This document shows positions 23,745-31,113 of a stretch of 53,670 nucleotides of DNA, in pieces (position 1 is the first letter of the stretch; every line of letters begins with the position of its first letter). The position numbers and the translations under genes are program-made. The notes below the pieces were generated by a model. It did no database searches. It had not been told where the DNA came from and worked only from the letters and a program-made list of their open reading frames with translations. The stretch comes from Gordonibacter sp036659115 (GTDB lineage Bacteria; Actinomycetota; Coriobacteriia; Coriobacteriales; Eggerthellaceae): NCBI RefSeq assembly GCF_036659115.1, contig NZ_JAVXDF010000002.1. One strand, written 5' to 3'.

Positions 23745-24042
23745 GAAGACGACTCGCTTTTCTTTCTCGGCACCAAGTTGGCGGATTTCCCTTACGCGTC
23801 GACCTGTCGTGATTCTTGCGTTCATCTAGGTGGCAGCCTTCGCCTAATGATGGCACCCCATCCGTCCCTTATTGGGGCCGATCGGTCACAATCTGTGGTT
23901 TCCTTTGATTCGGGCGCTACAATCATGTTCGAGGTTCAAGGTGGGGAAGGCGGCTTTTTTCGGCCGCAGGCAGTCGCGCGGGTGCCCTTGACCACGCGCG
24001 ACGCTTATTGTCGAGGCCGTTCCCGGATGGGAGGAGGCGCGC
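23745..24042 (+). promoter_or_regulatory. Regulatory region of the FKBP gene with GGGGCCGATCGG motif
   Basis: The spacer holds GGGGCCGATCGG at 23874-23885 and a TACAAT at 23918-23923. Assuming this TACAAT is a -10 box, the motif would end about 45 bases upstream of the transcription start, a position typical for an activator site; the -35 region GTGGTT is poor. The same GGGGCCGAnnGG pattern recurs twice before the molybdoenzyme operon at 26938 and 26958. GGGAGGAGG at 24029-24037 is the ribosome binding site. Confidence 0.4.
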
Positions 24043-24546
24043 ATGGTCGAGATTGGGCAAAAAGTGCAGGTTCGCTTTTCCGGTGTGCTGGACGACGGGA
24101 CGGAGTTCGACAGCAGCCTGAAACGAGGGGAGCCTTTTGAGTTCGTTGTAGGGTCGAGAAGTTTGCTCCCTGCATTTGAGAAGGCGGTATGCGACATGAG
24201 TCCTGGCGAAAAGCGATCGGTGCGCGTTGCCGCATCCGAGGCGTATGGAGACTACGACGAAAGCCTGGTGCAGACGGTCGGGGTTTCCGACATACAAGAA
24301 GGGTATCGGTTGGTCGTGGGAAGCCGCATTGCCATGTCGACCCCGATGGGCCCTTTGCAAGCTAGGGTCGTCGGGGTCGACGGCGTTTCGGTCGATCTTG
24401 ATTTCAACCACGAACTTGCTGGAAAAGACCTGTCGTTCTCGATCGAGCTCGTAGCGTTTGCTCAGGAGTCGGCCATTGAGCGCGAGATGCATCCGGTCGG
24501 ATGCGCATGCGGCTGCGACCGACTCAAAAGATCGCTCGTCTCGTGA
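24043..24546 (+). CDS. FKBP-type peptidyl-prolyl isomerase, SlyD-like, with Cys-rich tail
   Basis: Cytoplasmic proline isomerase and chaperone. The 167-residue protein opens VEIGQKVQVRFSGVLDDGTEFDSS, followed by SLLPAFEKAVCDMSPGEKR, the FKBP active-site strands. An inserted flap domain (about residues 68-130) is typical of SlyD. The C-terminus ends with the metal-binding-like GCACGCDR at about 152-159. SlyD proteins bind Ni or other metals and help metalloenzyme maturation, so a role in assembling the neighbouring molybdo/iron-sulfur enzyme is possible but is inference. It opens the accessory island between era and recO. Confidence 0.85.
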   Translation: MVEIGQKVQVRFSGVLDDGTEFDSSLKRGEPFEFVVGSRSLLPAFEKAVCDMSPGEKRSVRVAASEAYGDYDESLVQTVGVSDIQEGYRLVVGSRIAMSTPMGPLQARVVGVDGVSVDLDFNHELAGKDLSFSIELVAFAQESAIEREMHPVGCACGCDRLKRSLVS

Positions 24547-24893
24547 GTGCCTGCGAAGGAAGCCACCTTAGCGCTGTACGCGTTGCGCAGCCTGCGAAGA
24601 CGAGGGCGAGGGCGGTTGCGGAGGTTGCCGTGTGTGACATGGACGCCAAAGCCTCCTTGCTGATCGGTGTCGATGGGCGGCGATTCGAGGAAGTCAAGAC
24701 GAACCTCTGGATGCCCGTCGAGGGCGCTCGCGACACTGCCTATCTGGGAACGGGGCGGCACGGCGGGGGCATCGTGCTCAAACCGCTCTACGTTGCACTC
24801 GATGGCTCATGGCGAAACGTGACGACGGGGCGGGAGGCTCCGCTCGGGCTTTCCTGTGCGTTCGCCCTATACCGCCAAGCGGAAGCGACTTGA
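24543..24893 (+). CDS. Hypothetical protein, coupled to the FKBP gene
   Basis: I do not recognise this product. The frame is open from a GTG at 24543 that overlaps the FKBP stop (GTGA) to 24893, giving 116 residues; a GTG at 24630 with GGAGG six bases upstream would give 87. The last 80 residues look like a real globular domain: alternating hydrophobic strands, RRFEEVKTNLWMPV, a Gly-rich TGRHGGGI turn and a GC-rich third codon position like its neighbours. There is no signal peptide or membrane segment. A terminator follows at 24905. It lies directly upstream of the sensor kinase. Confidence 0.5.
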   Translation: MSACEGSHLSAVRVAQPAKTRARAVAEVAVCDMDAKASLLIGVDGRRFEEVKTNLWMPVEGARDTAYLGTGRHGGGIVLKPLYVALDGSWRNVTTGREAPLGLSCAFALYRQAEAT

Positions 24894-24904
24894 TGCGTAT
24901 TCAC

Positions 24905-24930
24905 AAAAGCGCCTCGCGCACGGCGTTTTT
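24905..24930 (+). terminator. Terminator between the FKBP pair and the two-component genes
   Basis: AAAAGCGCC at 24905-24913 pairs with GGCGTTTTT at 24922-24930 (one G-U pair) with an eight-base loop and a run of five T. It ends the FKBP-hypothetical unit just ahead of a new promoter. Confidence 0.75.
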
Positions 24931-24942
24931 GCGTATTCGCAT

Positions 24943-24971
24943 TTGACGACTGCTTGTGTGAATGCTACATT
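24943..24971 (+). promoter_or_regulatory. Sigma-A-type promoter of the GAF histidine kinase
   Basis: TTGACG at 24943-24948, a 17 base spacer, then TACATT at 24966-24971. Both boxes match the housekeeping consensus at four or five of six positions with ideal spacing. Transcription would start near 24978, giving a leader of about 30 bases with GAGGGGA ahead of the ATG at 25007. It suggests that the sensor pair is made constitutively. Confidence 0.75.
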
Positions 24972-25006
24972 CTCGGAGTGGTTCCTTGCAGAGGGGACGT
25001 GAAGCT

Positions 25007-26230
25007 ATGGACGACGAACGGCAAGACTCGATGCTCGAAACGACTCAGGAGAGCACGGACTTCGAGACACAGTGTTGGCGACAGCGTTGCGACGACCTTG
25101 CAAGGGTATGCGAGGCGACGGCTTGGTCTGCCGATCCCGACCTCGTGTACCAGCGAATGACCGATGTTGTGACCGAGATTCTGAGGTGCGACCAAACGCA
25201 TATGCACCTGATCACCGTGAACGGTGACCGATTCATCAAGCGCGCCTACCATGCCGAAAACTTTGCTTGCTGCATGCGCGAGGAGGCACTGCCGGCTACG
25301 ACGGGTCGCACGCAGTGGATGATGAAAACCCATCAGCCCATTGTGATGGACTACGAGCATCCTCACTGCGAAGACCGGATTCCTGCCGAAGCGCTCGCAA
25401 GCGGCTTCAAGAGCGCGGTAAGCATTCCCTTGCTAGCCAATGGCGAGTTGGTAGGCATGTGCTCGGTCGTATACACAAGGAAAATGGACTGGAGTGCCGA
25501 CGGGTTGGCCTATCTGATAGAGATAGGCCGCGTGCTGGGTGTAGCCATTAAGCGCATGCAGGTTACAAAGAAAGCGACCGAGCTGCAGCTGCTCGACGAG
25601 CGAAAGCGCTTGAGCTCCGAAATCCACGATAACGTCTCGCAGCTCATCGGCACGCTCTCGCTGAGCGCCGCTGCTGCGCTGGCCTCCTATGATGCTGGCG
25701 ACGACGATGCCGTACGTTGTGATCTCGAGCGGCTGGAGGAAACCGGTAGCAAAGTGATGCGCATCCTGCGCGATGAGATGCTCTCGCTGCGCATACCCCT
25801 TGAGCGCACCGACGGACTTATCATGGGCATGAGGGAATGCCTGCGCCACTTCGAAGCCAACTGGAACATTCCGGTCGATTTCCAGGTCCGGGTGTCAAAC
25901 GAGCCGCTGGTTGTTTCGCTGCAGACATCGCTCCAGCTGACGCGCATCCTCAACGAGTGCCTATCCAACGTCCTCAAGCATGCCGAAGCAACTTCTGTGC
26001 GGGTCGCGGTCGAGGAAAGCGCGCGCTGCCTCACGATGTCGGTCGAAGACGACGGGCGCGGATTCGATCCGCAAGCCGTGTCGCCCGAGCGCCTCGGACT
26101 CAAGATCATGCATGAGCGCACCGCTGCGGCCGGCGGCACACTCACCATCATATCCGGCGCTGCCGGCACGACTGTTTGCGTCGACATCCCGAAAGCCACA
26201 GCGACCGGCAAGAAAGGGCCCGCAGCATGA
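25007..26230 (+). CDS. Soluble GAF-domain sensor histidine kinase, NarL-system type
   Basis: Cytoplasmic histidine kinase of 407 residues with no membrane segment. A GAF sensor domain fills residues about 30-185. The HisKA_3 dimerisation helix has RLSSEIHDNVSQ with the phosphorylated His207. The ATPase domain includes NECLSNVLKHAEA (N box, near 325), DDGRGFD (G1) and GLKIMHERTAAAGG. The GAF region holds several Cys and His (Cys61, Cys88, Cys89, Cys121, Cys152; His65, His67, His82), so redox, metal or small-aromatic sensing is conceivable; the ligand is unknown. Its stop overlaps the regulator start (ATGA). Its position right before the molybdoenzyme operon suggests that it senses the substrate. 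Confidence 0.88.
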   Translation: MDDERQDSMLETTQESTDFETQCWRQRCDDLARVCEATAWSADPDLVYQRMTDVVTEILRCDQTHMHLITVNGDRFIKRAYHAENFACCMREEALPATTGRTQWMMKTHQPIVMDYEHPHCEDRIPAEALASGFKSAVSIPLLANGELVGMCSVVYTRKMDWSADGLAYLIEIGRVLGVAIKRMQVTKKATELQLLDERKRLSSEIHDNVSQLIGTLSLSAAAALASYDAGDDDAVRCDLERLEETGSKVMRILRDEMLSLRIPLERTDGLIMGMRECLRHFEANWNIPVDFQVRVSNEPLVVSLQTSLQLTRILNECLSNVLKHAEATSVRVAVEESARCLTMSVEDDGRGFDPQAVSPERLGLKIMHERTAAAGGTLTIISGAAGTTVCVDIPKATATGKKGPAA

Positions 26231-26922
26231 TCGAACCTGAGAAGATCGCAGTCGAAAGACCTGCGCGCGTGCTCCTCGTCGACGATCAGGTGCTCTATCG
26301 GGAGGGCTTGCGCGAGCTTGTGCGCCGCTGGCCTGAATTCGAGGTGGTCGGCGAGGCGTCGAACGGGAAGGAGGCCGTGGAGTGTTGCCGTCAAAATCCG
26401 CCCGATTTGGTGCTCATGGATGTGCAGATGCCCGTTATGGACGGCGTGGAGGCGGCGGGTGTCATCTGCGCGGCGCACCCTGAAATCGCTGTTGTCATGC
26501 TCACGGTTGCGATAGACGACGAGTACCTGTTCGGCGCCTTGTGCAACGGCGCGCAGGGCTATATCTTGAAGGATATGCCGTCGCGCCAGCTGCGCAACCG
26601 CCTGCAGGGAGTGATTCGCGGCGAGGGCGCCCTTTCGGGCGCGGTCACAGCCCGCGTGCTCCAAGAGCTCGGCGCTCATCGACCGCCGCAGGCGCCGGGC
26701 GGCGGGAAAGCCGACGAGGGCAGCGCTGCAAGCCTGTCGGATCGCGAGGTCGACATCCTTCGCCTCGTCGCCCAGGGGCTTTCCAACGAGGAGGTCGGCG
26801 CCCAGCTGTACCTGAGCGCAGGCACGGTGAAAAAGCAGCTGAGCGCCCTTATGCAGAAGCTGTACCTTTCGAATCGCGTGCAGGTTGCAGTGTATGCGAT
26901 TCGCGCCGGATTCGTCGACTGA
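26227..26922 (+). CDS. LuxR/NarL-family response regulator
   Basis: DNA-binding response regulator of 231 residues. Receiver domain residues 14-130 have the acidic pocket VDD (19-20), phosphoacceptor Asp65 in VLMDVQMP, and the Lys in GYILKDMP near 116. The C-terminal LuxR helix-turn-helix begins LSDREVDILRLVAQGLSNEEV (near 170) and ends LYLSNRVQVAVYAIRAGFV. It overlaps the kinase gene by four bases, so the two are a pair. The HTH family binds short inverted repeats as dimers, which fits the perfect dyad at 27028-27050 before the molybdoenzyme. A link to that operon is inferred from position. Confidence 0.92.
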   Translation: MIEPEKIAVERPARVLLVDDQVLYREGLRELVRRWPEFEVVGEASNGKEAVECCRQNPPDLVLMDVQMPVMDGVEAAGVICAAHPEIAVVMLTVAIDDEYLFGALCNGAQGYILKDMPSRQLRNRLQGVIRGEGALSGAVTARVLQELGAHRPPQAPGGGKADEGSAASLSDREVDILRLVAQGLSNEEVGAQLYLSAGTVKKQLSALMQKLYLSNRVQVAVYAIRAGFVD

Positions 26923-26937
26923 TCCCGTTGCCCCATG

Positions 26938-27068
26938 GGGGCCGAATGGGTCGAGAAGGGGCCGAACGGGCCCTTAGAATCGCGGTTTTACTTCAGCAAG
27001 CGGACTGAACGGTACCTCCTCTTTAGGGCCGACGGAGGATTACCGTCGGCAGGTGGCCTTCCTACAAT
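26938..27068 (+). promoter_or_regulatory. Control region of the molybdoenzyme operon
   Basis: Three features lie here. GGGGCCGAATGGG at 26938-26950 and GGGGCCGAACGGG at 26958-26970 are direct repeats with one mismatch, exactly 20 bases apart (two helical turns). GCCGACGG at 27028-27035 and CCGTCGGC at 27043-27050 form a perfect 8 bp inverted repeat with a seven-base spacer. TACAAT at 27063-27068 is a probable -10 box with no good -35 match, so the dyad centres near -36 of the predicted start and could replace the -35 contact. This is the layout of an activator-dependent promoter; the adjacent response regulator is the obvious candidate. Confidence 0.55.
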
Positions 27069-27125
27069 GGAAACATGCGATTCCCTTCGTGGGGATCGGG
27101 ATTCCTGTGATAGGAAGGAGTGCAG

Positions 27126-29882
27126 ATGAAGGAAGGGAAGATCGGCACGGTTGCCGACACCGGCCAGGAGCAGAAGACGACGATGCAGAGCATCGGCTGC
27201 GGCGGCACGGGGGGAGATCTGACGGCAGTCGACACCAAGGCCGGCAAGATCGTCCGCATTCGCCCGATCAACTACCTGGATACCTACACCGAAGAGGAGC
27301 TTGCGCCCTCGATGTGGAAGATCCAAGTGGGCGACGAGGTGTTCACGCCCGGCTACAAGTCGGCACCGAACTACTTTGCACTGGCGTACAAGAACCGCGT
27401 GTACTCCAAGAACCGCGTACGCTATCCCTTGAAGCGCGCGGACTGGGAGCCGGGTGGCGACCCCGCCACGATGAACTCGGCCAACCGTGGCAAGTCGAAG
27501 TTCGTGCGTATCAGCTGGGACGAAGCGCTCGACATCATGGAATCGGAAATCAAGCGCATCATTGAAAAGTACGGTCCCTATTCCGTGCTCACCATCGGCG
27601 AGGACGGACACCGAGAGTCGAAGAACCTCCACGCCGGCGGCGGCATGCACTCGACGCTCATGAGCAAGCTGGGCGGCTACACGCGCGAAGTGCGCACCCC
27701 CGACTCCGTCGAGGGCTGGTACTGGGGCGCCAAGCACTTCTGGGGCTCGGGTTGCAACAAGGGCCTCGGCCTGCCGGCTCCTCCGCAAACCGGCTACAAC
27801 CCGTGGCACGTCCTGAGGGACATCTCCGAGAACTCCGAGCTCATCGCGTTCGCCGCAGGCGATTGGGAACTCACGCAAAACTACGCGAGCCAAATGTGGT
27901 CGCGCCTGCTGAAGTTCTGGGAGAAAGTGGGCAAGGAGTTCGTGATTATCGATCCGTTCTGCAACTACACGGCCGTCTGCCACGATTCGATGAAGTGGAT
28001 TCCGATTTTGCCCAACACCGACTCGGCACTTGATTTCGCGGTCATGTACGTGTGGATTACCGAGGGACTCTACAACAAGGACTATGTCGACACGCATTCG
28101 GTGGGCTTCGACAAGGTGCGCGCCTACGTGCTCGGCGAAGACGAAGAGGGCATCGCAAAAACGCCCGCTTGGGCCTCGGAGCGTTGCGGCGTGCCTGAGT
28201 GGACCATCAAGGCGTACGCACGCAACCGCGCGAAGAAGATCACGGCTTCGGTGCATTTCAGCTCTGGTGCCGTGAAGGGCCCGTACTCCCACGAACCCGG
28301 CCGTACCCATGCCTACCTTCTGGGCATGCAGGGCTTTGGCGGCCCCGGCGTACAGCAGGCGTTCATGAACGCGTCGCTCATCGGCAAGGAGACCATCGGT
28401 CGCTCGACATCGGCACCTTTCTCGTCTCTCAACCAGTGCCGCATGTTCTATCCCAGCGAGCAGAAGATCCCGCGCACGCTCATCGCCGAGGCTCTGAAGA
28501 ACGGCAGCGCGCAGTGGTGGGGCTCTCCTGCCATCGTCTACGTCGAGACGTCCGAGCAGTTCCAAATGAACAGCTATCCTACGACCAAAGAGACCTACGC
28601 GGCAGCACTTGGCACCGTGTCGCCCGAGCTGGCGCGCTCTCAGGGAAAATCGCTTGAGGATCTACAGGCGGCCCTCGACACGAAGCTTGAGAACATGCCC
28701 AAGTTCAGCAAGATACACATGCTGTGGTCGGAGAAGCCCTGCAACATGAATTGCTGGGATGGTGGCTTCAACTACCAAGACGTTATCCGCACCGACGAGG
28801 TCGAGTTCTTCGTGACCAACCACCAGTGGCTTGAGAACGATTCGCTGTTCGCCGACTTGGTGCTGCCCGTCACCACCTGTATCGAGGACAACGACTCCAT
28901 GGGCGGTTCGATGGTTGTCTCGATACGTCACGACACCCTCACGCCTCCAGGCTGCGACCGCGTCGGCGAGTCGAAATCGGACTTCGAGATTGCCTGTGAG
29001 ATAGGCGAACGCTTCGGCGTGCGCGACCAGATCGACATGGACATGACCCAAGACGAGTGGATCCGCTACGGCTTCGAGCAATCGCGCCTTGGCGAGGAGA
29101 TTTCGTGGGACGAGTACAACGAGCGGGGATTCTACCTTCCCAAGCAAGATCCCGACCAGGATCAGCTGCTTCCCGGCCTGCGCGGCTTCTACGAAGATCC
29201 CGAAAACTGGCCTCTCGACACCCCTTCGGGCAAACTCGAGTTCTGGTCCGAGGCTCTGGCCGAGAACTTCCCCGACGACAAGGAGCGCCAGCCTATGGCC
29301 ACGTGGGTCGTCGGCGGCTCCGAGAAGGACGGCTGGTCCCACGACGAGACGCTGTGGGGCGAGCGCTGTCATGACTATCCGCTGCTGCTGGTGGCAAACC
29401 CCGCTCGCTTCCGCGTACACGTGCAGGGTGACGACATCAAGTGGTTCCGCGAGATCGATACCGTGAAGGTGAAGGGTAAGGACGGCTACAGCTACGAGCC
29501 TATCTGGATGAACCCGGCTGATGCCGCCGCCCGCGGCATCGAGGCTGGCGACATTGTGAAAACGTACAACGATCGCGGCACCATCCTCACGGCTGCGTGC
29601 ATTAGCGAGCGCATTATCCCTGGTGCCGCCATGATCCACAAGGGATCGCGTGTCGACCCCATCGCCCCGCATTTGGACCGCGGTGGAGCTGCCAACCTTA
29701 TCTGCCCGAACAATCAAGTGTCGAAGCACTGCAAGGGATTCGCGGTCTCTGGCTATCTGGTGGAAGCTGCCAAGGTTGAGGATGCTGAGATGAACCAGTG
29801 GAAGCAGGACTATCCCGAAGCCTTCGCCCGCGACTACGATCCGGCGATCGGCATCAACTACAGCTCCTGGGTCGTGGAGTAG
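27126..29882 (+). CDS. Molybdopterin oxidoreductase, pyrogallol transhydroxylase / catechol dehydroxylase-like large subunit
   Basis: A 918-residue DMSO-reductase-superfamily enzyme, expected to hold Mo-bis-MGD. It lacks a Tat signal, so it is cytoplasmic. It has only Cys25 in the first 200 residues and lacks the usual N-terminal [4Fe-4S] motif, as reported for Pelobacter pyrogallol-phloroglucinol transhydroxylase. Landmarks: EDGHRESK with His162, TPDSVEGWYWGAKHFWG with Asp193-Ser194, and the C-terminal MGD-binding segment ending in PNNQVSKHCKGFAVSGY. In the Pelobacter enzyme His144, Asp174 and Ser175 (Mo ligand) have the same spacing to within one residue. AGGAAGGAG precedes the ATG at 27126. 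Related gut Coriobacteriia enzymes dehydroxylate catechols. The substrate here is unknown; catechol- or pyrogallol-type phenols are my best guess. Confidence 0.87.
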   Translation: MKEGKIGTVADTGQEQKTTMQSIGCGGTGGDLTAVDTKAGKIVRIRPINYLDTYTEEELAPSMWKIQVGDEVFTPGYKSAPNYFALAYKNRVYSKNRVRYPLKRADWEPGGDPATMNSANRGKSKFVRISWDEALDIMESEIKRIIEKYGPYSVLTIGEDGHRESKNLHAGGGMHSTLMSKLGGYTREVRTPDSVEGWYWGAKHFWGSGCNKGLGLPAPPQTGYNPWHVLRDISENSELIAFAAGDWELTQNYASQMWSRLLKFWEKVGKEFVIIDPFCNYTAVCHDSMKWIPILPNTDSALDFAVMYVWITEGLYNKDYVDTHSVGFDKVRAYVLGEDEEGIAKTPAWASERCGVPEWTIKAYARNRAKKITASVHFSSGAVKGPYSHEPGRTHAYLLGMQGFGGPGVQQAFMNASLIGKETIGRSTSAPFSSLNQCRMFYPSEQKIPRTLIAEALKNGSAQWWGSPAIVYVETSEQFQMNSYPTTKETYAAALGTVSPELARSQGKSLEDLQAALDTKLENMPKFSKIHMLWSEKPCNMNCWDGGFNYQDVIRTDEVEFFVTNHQWLENDSLFADLVLPVTTCIEDNDSMGGSMVVSIRHDTLTPPGCDRVGESKSDFEIACEIGERFGVRDQIDMDMTQDEWIRYGFEQSRLGEEISWDEYNERGFYLPKQDPDQDQLLPGLRGFYEDPENWPLDTPSGKLEFWSEALAENFPDDKERQPMATWVVGGSEKDGWSHDETLWGERCHDYPLLLVANPARFRVHVQGDDIKWFREIDTVKVKGKDGYSYEPIWMNPADAAARGIEAGDIVKTYNDRGTILTAACISERIIPGAAMIHKGSRVDPIAPHLDRGGAANLICPNNQVSKHCKGFAVSGYLVEAAKVEDAEMNQWKQDYPEAFARDYDPAIGINYSSWVVE

Positions 29883-29897
29883 AAAGGGAGGCTTGGC

Positions 29898-30698
29898 ATG
29901 AAGGCTTTTCTCATTGATTTGGAAAAATGCGTGGGCTGCCATAACTGCCAGATCGGCTGCAAGGACGAACATGTCGGCAACGACTGGTCTCCCTATGCAA
30001 AGCCGCAACCCGAGGTGGGGCAGTTCTGGCTCAAGGTGAACCAGTACGAACGCGGGACCCGGCCTCACGTGAAGGTGACGTACATGCCGGTTATGTGCAA
30101 CCACTGCGAGAATGCTCCGTGCATGGATGCGGCAAAAGACGGCGCGGTTTATCGGCGCGACGACGGACTCGTGCTCATCGACCCTGCCAAGGCCAAAGGC
30201 CAGAAGCAGATCGTGGAAGCCTGCCCCTACCACGCCGTTTACTGGAACGAAGAGTTGCAGATTCCCCAGAAATGCACCGGCTGCGCGCACCTGCTCGATG
30301 GTGACGAGCCCATCAGCATCCCGCGTTGCGTGGATAACTGCCACGTGGACGTCATCACGTTCGGAGAAGAGGCCGCCCTCGACCTCGACGGCACCGAAGT
30401 GCTGCACCCCGAATGGGGTACGAAGCCCCGTGTGTTCTACCGCGGCCTGCCCAAAAAGTTCATCGCTGCCACCGTGTTTGATCCTGAGGCCAAAGAGGTA
30501 GTGATCGGTGCCAAGGTTACGGCAACGGGCGAGGCCGGAGTGTTCGAAGCCTCAACTGACGACTGGGGTGACTTCTGGTTGCGCGGTCTGCCGGATGCCG
30601 ACTGGACACTAACCATCGAGTCGGGCGGCAAAACGAAGGTGCTTGAAGTGAGCACGAAGGAAAAGGACCTAGGTTTAGGTGACGTAGCCTTAGCGTAG
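29898..30698 (+). CDS. Three-[4Fe-4S] electron-transfer small subunit with CnaB-like C-terminal domain
   Basis: Partner of the molybdoprotein, 266 residues, with no signal peptide. Residues 1-155 are a polyferredoxin with twelve Cys: 11, 14, 17, 21; 67, 70, 75, 109; 126, 129, 144, 148. That is enough for three [4Fe-4S] clusters. The pattern matches the transhydroxylase small subunit rather than the four-cluster DmsB/NarH type. Residues about 180-266 (AATVFDPEAKEVVIGAKV onward, GVFEASTDDWGDFWLRGLPD) look like a carboxypeptidase-regulatory/CnaB beta sandwich, which the Pelobacter small subunit is also known to have. It lies 15 bases after the large subunit, with GAAAGGGAGG ahead of the ATG. Confidence 0.9.
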   Translation: MKAFLIDLEKCVGCHNCQIGCKDEHVGNDWSPYAKPQPEVGQFWLKVNQYERGTRPHVKVTYMPVMCNHCENAPCMDAAKDGAVYRRDDGLVLIDPAKAKGQKQIVEACPYHAVYWNEELQIPQKCTGCAHLLDGDEPISIPRCVDNCHVDVITFGEEAALDLDGTEVLHPEWGTKPRVFYRGLPKKFIAATVFDPEAKEVVIGAKVTATGEAGVFEASTDDWGDFWLRGLPDADWTLTIESGGKTKVLEVSTKEKDLGLGDVALA

Positions 30699-30825
30699 GG
30701 GGATCGTCGGCCTAGCGTTTGTGCTGGCCGACTGCGTTAAAGAATTCGGGGTCTGTTTGGGCGGTGTCGGCGCTGGTCGACCCGCCCAGATGGACTGATA
30801 AAGGCAATGAAGGCAGGAGAGCATC

Positions 30826-31071
30826 ATGTGTTTCAGACCAGCAGAGGTTTCCATGAAGAAATGTCCCGCGTGTGGCAAGCCTAACAAGCCGGTCGCGACG
30901 GTGTGCGCAGCCTGTGGGGCAGAACTCGACAACTCTGTCAAAGATTTTGACGCGGACCAGGGGGCGCTGGATGCCACGAACACGCTGGGCGCTCCCCAGG
31001 CTCCCCAAGCGCCCGGCGCGCCGAAGGATCCCCGTGTGCCAACCGCACCGAAGCCGCCTGCATTGCAGTGA
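30826..31071 (+). CDS. Small zinc-ribbon protein with Pro-rich tail
   Basis: An 81-residue protein starting MCFRPAEVSMKKCPACG. Two CxxC knuckles (Cys13-x2-Cys16 and Cys27-x2-Cys30) form a zinc ribbon. The rest is an acidic linker and a Pro/Ala-rich tail (about 52-81) of repeated APQ/PGAP units. No membrane segment. GGCAGGAG lies just before the ATG. It lies 127 bases after the iron-sulfur gene and 42 before the SDR gene in the same direction, so it probably belongs to the operon. I cannot assign a function; a DNA-, RNA- or protein-binding accessory or metal-handling role are all possible. Confidence 0.72.
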   Translation: MCFRPAEVSMKKCPACGKPNKPVATVCAACGAELDNSVKDFDADQGALDATNTLGAPQAPQAPGAPKDPRVPTAPKPPALQ

Positions 31072-31113
31072 GATAGACGAAGCGGTCCTGCGGCCGCAAA
31101 AGGAGTGATCAAC

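Noticed and set aside
26988..28565. 525-codon open frame on the minus strand opposite the molybdoenzyme, and a similar 581-codon frame at 28662-30407
   Set aside because: These are antisense shadows of high-GC coding sequence. They have no start signals, no known motifs and Arg/His/Leu-heavy composition, while the plus strand encodes clear family proteins.
27126..29882. Respiratory exported DMSO/TMAO-type reductase
   Set aside because: No Tat signal, no membrane anchor gene, no N-terminal [4Fe-4S] motif, and a three-cluster small subunit instead of four clusters.
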